Below are positions 1 to 12,300 of a stretch of DNA of 17,424 bases, one piece after another (the first letter of the stretch is position 1; each line of letters opens with the position of its first letter). Below the pieces are notes generated by a model that did not search any database, was not told the DNA's origin, and saw only the letters and a program-made list of their open reading frames with translations. The position numbers were made by a program, and so were the translations under genes. This stretch comes from Phoronis ovalis (Eukaryota > Phoronida > Phoronidae): contig JAOXYB010067389.1 in assembly GCA_028565635.1 (NCBI GenBank), positions 6,948-24,371 of the forward strand, given 5' to 3'.

Positions 1-260
1 GTCTCATGTAAAGGATGCACTTATATTTAAAGTTATTGTTTGTATTCAACAGGGTATGCTTGGTATTCTAGAAGAGCTAGCAGTCTCATGTAAAGGATGC
101 ACTTATATTTAAAGTTATTGTTTGTATTCAACAGGGTATGCTTGGTATTCTAGAAGAGCAGTCTCATGTAAAGATGCACTTAAATTTAAAGTTATTGTTT
201 GTATTCAACAGGGTATGCTTGGTATTCTAGAAGAGCAGTCTCATGTAAAGGATGCACTTA
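1..260 (+). repeat. Tandem duplication of an acceptor site plus exon start
   Basis: Three near-identical units (1-82, 83-160, 161-237) and a fourth partial one (238-260) each carry the last ~30 nt of an intron, ending tgtttgtattcaacag, and the first ~48 nt of the exon. Acceptor AGs fall at 51-52, 133-134 and 210-211. Unit 1 has a 4-nt insertion (ctag). Unit 3 lacks one g and has one substitution. Only the third acceptor leads into the full open exon. The first runs to TAA at 110-112 and the second to TAG at 228-230. The array continues past the left edge, so the copy number is unknown. It is either a very recent duplication or an assembly error. Confidence 0.93.
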
Positions 261-349
261 GTAGAATAGTGGTGGAAATGGTGAAAAGGGAATGGCCTCA
301 ACACTGGCCAGACTTCATCAGAGAAATGGATCACTTGTCCAATATCGGG
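212..349 (+). CDS. XPO5: XPO5 window exon 1
   Basis: 46 codons, phase 0 at both ends, from GMLGILEE to HLSNIG. It includes DALSRIVVEM and KREWPQHWPD, almost identical to human XPO5. The acceptor is the third of three duplicated copies. The donor, gtacag at 350, is weak, and readthrough stays open to a stop at 425-427. Confidence 0.93.
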
Positions 350-3300
350 GTACAGCTTTCTGTTAAAAATTACACATTTATCTTTAAGTCATTGTTTGAG
401 GAAAAAGTATTGGCTGATTTTTGGTAGCATTTCATTTTCGGATTTTCATATCACATGATATCATGTATTTTTCTTTTAATTATACATACACTTCTAACGG
501 TTCAATCTGGCTGCTAAACCATCAAATAAATCTACAAAAGTTTTTACTATAGTTTGATTTTTAAATTGATTTTTTTTTCAGATTGCTCAGACAGAACTAG
601 TTTTGTTGATCTGGTTACGACTGGTAGAAGACACTGTAGCATTCCAAAGTATACAGACACAAAGACGGCGAGAGATACACCAAGCTATGGTAGCTAATAT
701 GCAACATTTATTTGCATATTTCCGTCGTATTTTACAGGATTGTGTGTCAAAATATCAAGAGTTGGTGAGTTGCTAGATAGTAGTTTTCCTTTTGCGAAAT
801 ATCCTAATTACCTGTTACAATGTTATTGTGTTGTCCTAGGTTTGAATCGTAAACTGTCGTAACACTCGGTGTATATAGTTAACTTACCCAATATGGAGGT
901 TTTATACAAACCTGTGAGGGTCATGTCGCGTCGCATCAGATCCTCAAATTCTTAATCGAGGTTCCATGTAGTCGTAACAAAGAAGGCTTCAACTCTTAAC
1001 TGGCAAGTGCTGTTCCAGAAAAGCCTATTAGTGTTAACAGAAGAAGCTAGTTTTTTCCTCTAATGAGTCTTAATAGAAGATTAAATGTACTTAAATAACT
1101 TTATTTTTGGTTGTGGCTGATTTTAGTTAATCATAGCATATTTTGGCTACAGTTTGTCAATATGAACATAGCTTACAAAATAGTTATCTCAAAAGTAGTA
1201 AAAGCAATCAGATTATAGAAAGAATCCAATGATCTTTGTGGCGATATCAGTGTGTCTATTTGCAGTTATGTGTTATGCTTTCCCTCAACATTTACAAGTA
1301 GCTTTTGGACCTGTGCTGTTTACAGTTTCTTAAATTTTTTAATTTTTAGAAAAGCACAAGTCGGGATCAAGAATCAATGTGCCATTGTAAACTAGCACAG
1401 TCTACTTTATGTACTTTGAGTGGCTTTGTTGACTGGGTGCCCATGGTGCATATAACGGAGTGTGATAATATATTACTGCAAATGTTATGCGAGTTGTTAA
1501 GTGATAACAACCTCCAGTTTTATGCTGCAGAATGTTTGCTTTTAATAGTTAGTAGAAAGGTATGTTTATTTTGTTGTAATAGTACTATATAATATAGTAA
1601 TAAAACTTTATTTTCATGCATTTGATTTTCAGAGGACGACAGCAAGTTGTTTTGTGAAACTGTTGTATTTTCAGGGAAAAGTCGAAGACAGAAAACCTCT
1701 GATGATTCTGTTCTCTGAAGGTGCAATGTCTACAATATGGAATGCAACAATGTATGTATTTTCTTAACATTTATGTATAGCTATTAAGGTAGAATATGGT
1801 AACTTCAGATTTAAATTATGAAGTAAAATAGATTATGAATAATTACAAGCTTTCAGTATTGCTTATGTCATGGTCAATTCCCAGAACCGTATCATTAACT
1901 TGTGTGCTGTTTTTTTTTTGCACATCTTCACATACATCATACTTGTACAATTACTGTTGGAGAGGCAATGGGTGAATGCTGTAGCATTTCATTCAAACAA
2001 TGAACATTGTTTTCTGGAAGGTACAAGAAATGTTACATAATTTCCCAAAATTTAGAAGCAACAGTTTAGTTCAAAGAGAATGCTTCACTTTTCATTTTCC
2101 GCAGATCTGCAGCTAATTCAACCCTTGACGAGTATCATTATGTCTTTATGAAGAAATTGGTTCAGGTGTTAACAGGTCTTGGTAGCCAGTTGTGTACACT
2201 CTGGGTATGTTATATGATATAGCTGGTCATTTGATTCTGTAACCACAAAGTGCCTTGAAGTAGTATATGTCCTAGTACGCCTATTATAATTCATAATTTG
2301 TTGCATCATGGTATTTGTTTATTTGTCAGTAAATCCTGCAATATTGTGAAGCATCATTTTATTGTAGTTGTTAGTTTATGCTGCATTGGGTTACTGATTA
2401 CTTACACTATTTATAATAAATGATGATAGAGCTTTTACTGGCAATGGATTATAGAATAGCCTAACAAAAAATATTAAAGTAGAGGATTCGCTGTAAGTGT
2501 TTACAGAGCCAGTACTGGTAACATGTAAGTTGTTGAAAAGGTTTGTGCTGCAGAAATGATGTTTTCATGTGTAAGTTGTGCGGCATAGGATTTTATGAAA
2601 TCTTGATTTCAAATTGTTACAAGTAAACTATTTTTGTTAATAATTTAGTTAGCATATACTGCCTGTACCCGTACTGGTAGTAGTAAGGTTTTGATAATCT
2701 TTTCTAGTATTTCTAATGACACTACACATTGTATGGTGTATACATATGTATAAGCTGTACGATAATCCACATATATATTCTGCTTGAACATATGATATAA
2801 TCTTTATCTGTAGGGAAGTATGCCAGACGTGACTCAACCTTCAAACTTTGATAAATATTTGGATGCCATATGTACGTTGTCCAGTCATCGTAGTCAGGTT
2901 AGTTAAACGTCAAGTAGTATTCTCAGTAATTAAACTTTAAAGCAAGTGTATCTGTACGGTTCAGTCCATGAAAGGGAACATGTGATAGCTTGCTAAACAT
3001 TCTTGTTGTTCATACACATTTTTTGGTACACATTTTCCATCAGAACTTGTACGTTTCACTCAGTTTTGGTTCTAAAGTCATTTTGCAAATATAAATTTGT
3101 ATATATTATCAGTAACTAACATAGTTGGTAAGACATTTTTCTTATTTTACAGATGTTGGGGAAATTCACTCAGCCATTGTTGTCATCATTTTTACGACAT
3201 GAATTTATTGCAAAAGACCCTATTCTGATTGCTCGTATTCCTGCCATTCTTGAAAATGTTTTGACGTCTGTATTCAAGGTAAACTTTTTTGTTGACTTCG

Positions 3301-6300
3301 CTTTCATTTAATGTCATCTTCAATTTAAAATTTTATGTTAAAAATTGTTAATTTTTTTCAAAAGTTATGTGACTTTTAGTAAGTTCTGTAAAATAATATT
3401 CTATCCTGCATTTGTTGTGATATCACTGATTTGGCTAATAATGTGCATAAACATGTGTTCTATGTTTTCTGTTGTTCGTATATTGGCCCCTGATTTAGTG
3501 TAATAAACATATAGGAAAGGCAACAAAGTCAACTGAAGTCAGTTTTATGCAAAATAATATTCTCAGATCGATTGAGTAATAGACTACTTGCATACACTTG
3601 GTGGATCCAGATTTTGTGATGGAATCATGCAAGTGTGCTGATATCTGCACTATTGTTCATTCACAAAATTCTCATGCTGGGAATTGTTTGGGGTCATTTC
3701 CAGTGGCTTCACCATATACAACTAGTCTTGCAACTAAAAATTACTTTGTCCTAATAATCATTTAATCATTACAGCATCACTTTTACTTAATATCAGATTT
3801 TCAGTCTTACTCATAAATCAGTATAAAAAGATTGAACTTTTGCATTCTATAATGACATTTCAAGTTTCCAGTCTCTGATTGGTTAGCACATGATGCCCTG
3901 CTAAACCGTAGTCTTAGAGAGACACTTATACAAACTTGCTTATTAAACTTGTATTTCCTTTCTTATTCAGTGCTCATACCTGTATTGGCCAATCAGAGAC
4001 AATACCTTATTGTGATCTCTCATCTGGTTAAATGCAAGTGAGAATCGTGTTTTGTATTAACTAATGTTCTTTAATTACTGCCTCTTGACCTTGATTTTAG
4101 GTAGGTTTTCCCTCTCAGGACAATCATCCAAGCTGCGCATATTCACGTCTAGATTTTGACTCTGATGATGATTTTAATCTTTTCTTTTCACGTAAGTTTT
4201 CTATTTTTAAAAACTTTGTATCTTCCTTGGTGTACGGTTACCTAAAACTATGGCAGAGGATCATTTTTGTGTTGAAAACTATCTTGTGTGACTTTATCAC
4301 TAGGTTTTAGGTGGAAAATACAACAAATTTATTCATTAAGAAACTTATGTGTAAATAGTAAAAGATCACATCACTACTATAAATATGATTCAGTTCTAGA
4401 TTAAGTTCAATAAAGTTGGAAATACTCCTATACAATTGATAAAATTCCAGAAATAATAAAAAGTGTAAAATAATACTCATCTATACAAAATTTCAGAATT
4501 TCGATCTGAGTTGTCGGAAACTATTCGTTGTTGCACTGTGCTTGAGCCCGACATAGCATTCAATATGGCTGCTGACAGGCTGGGAAAAAGATTGAAGAAA
4601 CCAATAGAGCTTGGACAAGGTTGGGGCTAGTTTAAAAAGTGGTAGACTTTAGTAGCAACAATTTCATGTGGCCTGTTACAAAGTTCAACAATGTTGCATC
4701 AGATATGTGTTGTAACTTGAGTATGTAATAGTCCTATATAATGCTGTTTTGTTATTTATTTTTTTGGATAAAACTGGTGCTGTGTGTAATTCCACTATAA
4801 TTTATAATTTAAGTGTAAGCTACATGTAGTTCTTGTGATATCCGTGATGATGAGACTTGACTATAAATCAAAAGAAGTTTGTTTCTCCCTTGTTTTTATG
4901 ATGCATGTTTTGAATTACTTGCAGGAAATGATACTGGGCATTGCAATTTAAGTTCTCCTGCATTTCTTGAATGGGATGCTATAACTGTGTTTCTTGAGAG
5001 TACAATGTCACGGTTATTTACTGCAACAAAGCCAATACCATCTATGGAGAAAGGCATACAATTATTAAAAGATGCACTTGAATATAACACCCAGGTTTGT
5101 ACATGTAACAGTGACCTATACTTTTCTGAAAGCAATTATAGTGAAACAACATTTTAAGAAATTGAATTCTAAAAAATTAACTTGTCATGTACTTCATGCA
5201 GTTGTTGATGATTTTCTGATACTGTTTTTTCTTACAGGACCCATTGATCTTATCCTGCGTCTTATCTTGTATATCAGCCATGTTTCCATTTCTGAACCAT
5301 TCTCCAGATATACTTTCTGCAGTTTTACAAAAGGTAAGAGTCAAGTATGCATGACATTGTTGCAAAGAACCCATTTCATTATAATGAGACACTATGCTAC
5401 AAACACCATTGTCATGAGAACTCTATTTCTTCACTAAGCCAGTTTCATGCCTATTTTTATGCTTACTTATTTCCTGTATCGATTGGAGTATTGCTTAGGG
5501 TGAGGCAGCATAGGGTCTGATAGGCCTGCAACGTGATAGTAAATGTTTTGTTAATATTTGTCATAACAGACATGATTATAGATTAATTAAACATTACTAT
5601 TTTTATGATGTTTAGTGTGGTTTTTTGCATGTAACATATTTTGATCTATTATAAATTGCCATAGAGGCGCAGTCAGACAATGTATCCTACAGTAACTGTG
5701 TAGCGTTCATTAGCCATACAAAAACATGGTTGTCTTGCAGTGGGTTTTTGGTGTAACAAAATAAAAAATGTCACGTAGTGCTATAAAATCAACACTTGTC
5801 TACAAGATAAAAAATGAATTGCCGTTTTTAGATTTTTGCAGCTGTGATATTCAATTTGCCTGGTCAAACAAAATCTAAAAGAAGTCGTGCTGTGAAGAAT
5901 GTTCGTCGACATGCCTGTTCTGTTCTGGTGAAAATCTGTAAACTGTATCCATCTCTGTTACTAGTATGTATTTGTGTTGTCTTGAGTTTTCAGTTGATAT
6001 ACTATCATAATCTTATCATAAGCAAGAACATAGTCTGACTTTCTTCTTTGTCCTTCAGACTGGGCATTTGTATTTAATACATGATTTTTAAATTTGAAAA
6101 ATGTATTGAAATCTTACTGAAGTTTCCTATTTTACAACTGTAATGCAAAAAAAGAAAGCATTATAAAAAAATGTTTAATGTTATATGCCAATTTTGTCAT
6201 TGTTTATGAAATTGATTCCTGATGAAGTAGTCAAAATTACTAAATAGTAATAGTTCTGTTTAAAAGTGGTTCCTAACTGTTTTAATACCAATCCTTCTTT

Positions 6301-9300
6301 TGATGTAATCCCATATTTCACACATTATTTCTTTTTGAATGCCATATAAAATCTGTTTATTCTGTGTGGGTCTGTAGTAACTAATAATAAAGGCAAAACT
6401 TAATCATTTGCAGCCTGCTTTTGATCAACTATGTCATCATATAAGAAGCATAAGTAGTGACCCAGAACAACTCTCTTCCATGGAAAAGTGTACATTAACT
6501 GAGTCTTTGGTACTCATAAGGTAAGTTGATGTAACAGGTACCTGAAATATAAATTTGAGAATATTGTATTTGCATGCACGAAGTGCCAGTGAAATAAAAA
6601 CAATTGATCATACAATTCACAATGTTTTTTGAATGATTCATTCCATCTCTCCAGGCCTTTACACAATTCATTCAAAAAAGGCTTTGAATTATGGAATCAA
6701 TTGGATCTGTTTTTGCTGCACCACTTAGTGCCTGCAAAGAATTATATTTTAATAGGTGTTTTATATATCATAGATATGTGACATCTTATGGCATTTAGGG
6801 ACCGTCAAATAAATTTATTTGGTATTTAAAAGACATCACTGCAATTCTTGTTTTGTATTAACTGACCAGTAGATTGTTGATTTTCCCTTGCATTTGTGTT
6901 TTGAAATAGGCATTAATTAATAATGCAAAATATTTAATGCATTGTGTCCACATGCACAATGTGTGTCGAACAATGTGGTAGTAGTTGCTGATTACAATCA
7001 TATTTAAACATGACTGTATTCACTTGTATGCTTACATTTGTTTTTAGCACTGAGTTTCATGAATTTAAACGTCAGAGTTTGTTTATTGGGGATGTACTGG
7101 AACCTGTTAAAATAATGTGGCTATCTGACGAGTTCAGTAGGTAAGTTGCTGTCAGACAGCATTTTCCTTATTTTGTTAATGTCAGTGTTTACACCTTCAC
7201 AAGTAGTTTGTTTGCCTCTTACAAACATTACATAAAACATTCACTATAAAATTTGGGCTACATTTTATCAGAAACAAATTTAATGTTTGATATTATTTAG
7301 AATGATTTATCAAATTCAAAGTGCAAACATGAGTGCTGTATTTAAAGTTATTTTGTGTATAATTATATTATGAAATATAGGTTTTACTGTGCAGAGATTT
7401 CGTTCAATTTCCAAGTATAAAGTATCTAACACCTCAAATTCCACCTTTATGTAAACTGTTGTTTTAGAGTACTGCATTCCACAGAGGCATTTATGACCTA
7501 TGTTGGATTAGACCAGCATGCTGTTGAACCTAGTTCTGCCGACTCCTGCGGAATTAACAGGTCACAAGTAAGCTAAACTTTGCACTACCATAGTTTTATG
7601 TATCACTGCCTAGTTTCATGTGCCAAATGTCATAACTACGGCTCAGTAGACTAATTATCGGCACTTGGTGGCACCATTAGTCAAGAAACCAAATACTCCC
7701 GCAATATGTTCATTCACAAAATGCAGAATTGTGGGAACATTTGAATACATGATCAGTGGTGAGTGTAACTGCAGGCAAATAGTTTAGTGTGGATGAAACA
7801 GGTTTTGTATACAAAAATGGTACATTCATGTAACTCCTAAATATTATCTTGTTGTAATTCATATAATGTGAGTTTAGGTAAGAGAAATGTTCATTTATAG
7901 ATTTTGTGAAGAACACATTGTGTTTTTTGTTTTGCATGTTTCGTATATTTACTTCTGTGTATTCTGTAAACTATTCTGTTAGAACTATTGGAATATCATG
8001 CTACACAGATTACCTAGCTAAGGTTTTTAGGAGCTTCTGTGTAAAAATATGGGAAAAACTAGTGCTCAATATTGTTAGAATTTAAACTTGAAGAGTGTGA
8101 TGTGTGCTTGTATATGTTACTGTAGTATTCAAAGTGTGGTGATATCCAGGCATGCTTTACGTAACTTTTATAATTTTATGCTAGAGCTAATAATTGGTTA
8201 ACTAGATGGTTAACTAGAAGTATTTTTGCCCATTTTAGATTATTAACTGTATAGAAATGGTGATGGCTATTATGCGAAGAAGTAAGTGGCCTGATGATGC
8301 ACAGGTATGATTCACACGACTTCTCTTCATAATGAATACTCACCACTTATAAATTATTAGTTAACAAAAAATATTTTTTAAATGTTTCACAGGATTTGTT
8401 TTCTTGCCTGGAAACTTTATAACCATATTTAGCATTATTAAATTGAAAGTATCTTGTGACAGAAAATACATGATTAGATTTGGTGACATTTTGCACTACT
8501 TGTAAAAATATTAACAACTTTTTGCAGGCAGCTGCTTCTGGTGGTTTTGTATTAAATATAGTAGATACTAGTACTGTGATATATAGAAATCCAGCAACAG
8601 AACATATTCAGTTATTATTGGGTAACCTCTTCCAATATGCCAAGTAAGTTGAATTTTATTGTTAACTAAGATCTCCCACATTTTGTAAACCATGTTCAGA
8701 AGTATTCTTCCAATGTTATATCGTAAAACAAGATCCTAGGCAAACTAAATCTCCAACTTTTTATGCCCATCTCACATAGTGGTCAGCTTCATATTCGATA
8801 TAGGGTAAATGCAGATCAAAGTACAAGTTTTTTATATTTTTGACTTGGATCACTTCCAAGATGGTTGACTGGAGTTCATGTTTGTTTTCAAGATATAGTT
8901 TGCAACAACAACTTCAGTTTTTATCCAATCAGCTTCAAGTTTGGTACAGAGTAAGTACAGGTCACATTACGGTGTCAAAGTATAGGTTAGGTATAATTTT
9001 ACTCAGATTATTTCCAATATGGCTGTTTGGTGGCCAAGTTTGTTCCCTGAAGAGCACACCACATTGGGCCACTTATATTAGCAGAAAATGAAGTGTTGGC
9101 TGGATGATTCAAAAGTGGATTTATGAAGGCCATAGGTTGGTGGGTGTATTAGGCTAGGGGATATTTTAGAATAACCATGAAAAGTAGGTCAAATGCCGAT
9201 CGAAGCTGACATTTTTAGTTTAGCGTAGCACTTTTTTCTTGCAATAACTGCTTCATTTAGTATCAGATCAGTTTCATATTTGATACAAGGTAAATACAGA

Positions 9301-12300
9301 ACAGAGTACAGGTCAAGTCTAATCTGACCTACAGTACTTCCAATATGATCGACTGGCATCCATGTTTGTTCCCGAGAGGGTGTATCCCCATTGCATCATG
9401 CGCCAGAAAGACAAGTTTAAAAGGGATTTATGAAGGCCAAGGTTCTTTAGTATGCTAGCTGGGATTTTAGAATGACTGAAAATTGGGTCAATTGCCGATC
9501 TAAATCTTTGGCATTCATTGTATCCAGTACTTTGCTTTACATATGTAACACTACTTTAAAAATTGCACTGCCCAGTCACAAACCACTATAAGAGCTGCAA
9601 TGTGATTTGATCCTACATCCTAGGCATGTGATTGACATCTGACATTTAAATATCTTATCACATATTAGGATTGCAGATTTTCTGAGAGTAGCAAAATGTA
9701 TCTAAAAATCACGAAATTTTTTTGCAGGGAACCAAATAATGTAGGCAATTCTATTATATTTCTGCAGTATATCCTTCTGTTCATTATTAGCTTGAATTAC
9801 TTGAAACTTGAGTATTCTGTTATTTTTATGAACATTGAAAAAGCAGTTTTGCTTGCTTACTGTTCCCCGTGTATAAAATTGGTAAAGAACATGTAATAAC
9901 AGTTTCTTAATAATACTGGTGTCTTTTAGAATTTTCAACAGCTTATGGTTACCAGAAAACTTACAGCGTCGTCATCAAGACTTTATTCGAGGTTATGAAT
10001 TGCCTGATGTCGATCGTTTGAATATACTTGGTAACATTTCCTATTTAGAAATACTGTTATGTCAGTTCATCTATGTCTATTTGAAAATAGGTGTATTTCC
10101 TGATTAAATAAAATATGGTGACCAAATAGTTTGCTAACAAATATGGCAAGAAACAATATTATCCCATGTGGCCTTGAAAAAACAACAATCATTTTACAAC
10201 AAATGTCAGCTAAATATCTTATTTCTCTCACACAAAAATAAAAATGTCTTCAATAAATATTTTTATCTCTCACACAGAAATAAAAATAAAAATGTCTAAA
10301 AAACTCAGAATAAAATAGGTATGTTTGTTTTCTGTAGGTATTCCTCCACCTTATGTGGACAACACAGATTCCCTGGTGACGGGAAGTAAAACTCCACTGG
10401 AACGAATGCAACATTTTGTCTGCAAAAGTTTTGAGAATCTGTAAGTATATAAGTCACAAGCCCAATAGAATTTCTAGCATCTTTTCCAGTGTCATTAGCA
10501 TCTAGTGTACTCCTATGTACACTGCCATCTAATGTTAAATTGTAATAGTTCCAAACCATCTGGTACCATTTACAAATTAGATTTTAACTACTGGCTTGAT
10601 TTGTTGCATTTGGAAATGCATAACCCATTAATATGTAGTTAACACATATGATTAAATGCAAGACTCACTGAAATATGGCTTGGTTGTTTTTTTTAACAAT
10701 TATTTAAAATAATTAACCTAGACCTGTCATGTTTTGTTACCAATATCTATGTGAAAAGGAAAAACTTGGAACGCAATTGCAGATTTTTTTTGTATTGTTA
10801 TCACATTTACTAACTACATGATTTCCTTTAACAGGTGCCATATACTGGGTGATGCTGGTCATTGTTTAGGGTATCAGTACTACACAATACCTGGTCTGCC
10901 AGAGACACTTATAAATGAAGTGTTCAGTAACATCAGTCTGATTCCGGACTATTTCCTCAGACATGTCATTCATATCCTTTTTGATTGTTGTCAGTGCATA
11001 TGGACAGGGGTTGAAATTGTAAAACATGATAAATTTCTGCACATCACATTTGTTATTTTATACGACTCTTCAAAGATTTTGTCTGATCTTTGAATGTTCA
11101 TTTAAAGTCTGCACATTGCAGTTTTCCAATTGATTTACCAAACAAGAAGTAATGTAGTCTTTTCTATTTTCAAAAACATGTGTATTCACTATTACCTAGT
11201 TTTAGTGCATTATTGTTCAGCATGAATTCATGACTATTTTTGTTTGAGTTTCTTTAATTTAAAATAAGCATTTTTATAAAATTGTTTGTGCAATATTGTC
11301 CAAGAGAGTGCTACGTATTAGTGCTGCTACCAGTGCTATCTTATCTGTGTCCATTCATGCAACAGGTAGGTCATTTTTATGAACAATTGCATATACCTTT
11401 AAACACCACTTTGATTTCAGTCTTGATTTCAGTATTACATTTATTAAATTCATTAGGTTGTAATCCATAATATCAAAGAGATTATCTGTCGCGATCAAAA
11501 GATGTTTTTATTTTGCCATATTTAATTATATTTTAAGCAATGTCACAAGCATTTAAAACATACACTGTCTGTGTATAAAGTTGCATTCACTTAAAACCTT
11601 AATATATTGTGCAGTTTAACTAGTGTTTTAATGTACACTTAATCTTTAAGTATTCATTTTTTTGCAGAAACTAAATGTCAAATGGGAAATTATAAATAAA
11701 AGAGCTGATGAAGGGTATGTATATTCATCTGTCACAAGAAGCTTTTGTGAACATTTACTAGCTTATAGTGCATTATTACAGTCTGGGGACTTTGTTTTAA
11801 TTACGGAGTTTCAAAATACATGTAACACTAATTCATGATATTTCAATATTCATATAGTTAGCTTCTTGTTCGGTACAGGGAAATACAGGTCAAAGTGTAG
11901 GTCGCTTATAATTTTCACCCAGATTACTCCCAATTTGGCTGACTAGGGGCAATGTTTGTTCCCGAGAGTGCGCATCAAGTTGCGCCCATTTTGGGAAAGG
12001 GGAAGCTTTGACTGCACGATTTGTATCTCAATTCCTTTGAAAGCTTATCTGACCGCATTCAGGTCAACTTGCATATGCTTCATAAAAAAAATGGTGCAGC
12101 TTGGACAAAATTTGTAGCAAACGATGCAACTCTTACATGTGGAAATGGCTAGAGCTAGACATGCTACTTATAAAGAATAACCAAATAACAATCAAGAATC
12201 AAGATAAAACTATTTCCTGCTACACAAATCTTGCATATGCTAAACGGAACTTATCAATTGCAATATAGTTCAACAATTGGAATCTCAATCAACCTCTGGA

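Larger units (their letters stand above)
3279..4100 (+). other. Intron 7, with a repeat copy and an inverted repeat
   Basis: Phase-0 GT-AG intron. It holds one copy of a repeat shared with intron 15 (3576-3690) and an inverted repeat with 12-bp perfect arms (3871-4000). Confidence 0.6.
8644..9929 (+). other. Intron 17 (1286 nt), repeat-rich
   Basis: Longest intron, phase 2, gtaagt to cttttag. About 8781-9510 is filled with three head-to-tail diverged copies of one repeat family. The flanks are AT-rich without recognisable features. Confidence 0.7.

Noticed and set aside
834-850. tRNA B-box-like ggtttgaatcg
   Set aside because: No matching A box or cloverleaf arms around it.
5841-5841. Alternative acceptor for exon 12 (ttttgcag ending at 5841)
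   Set aside because: It shifts the frame by 10 nt and loses IFAA, which aligns with human LFSS.
8840-9091. Open frame in intron 17
   Set aside because: It is the translation of two family A repeat copies, without recognisable protein content.
9769-9776. Second ATATCCTT, in intron 17 (another at 13778-13785)
   Set aside because: Neither lies at an exon edge, so the motif alone also occurs by chance. Only the one at 10972 coincides with a frame and homology break.
9702-9938. Minus-strand open frames, such as this one and those at 1520-1770, 4896-5135 and 14210-14461
   Set aside because: They overlap + strand exons or AT-rich introns, and their translations show no conserved motifs.
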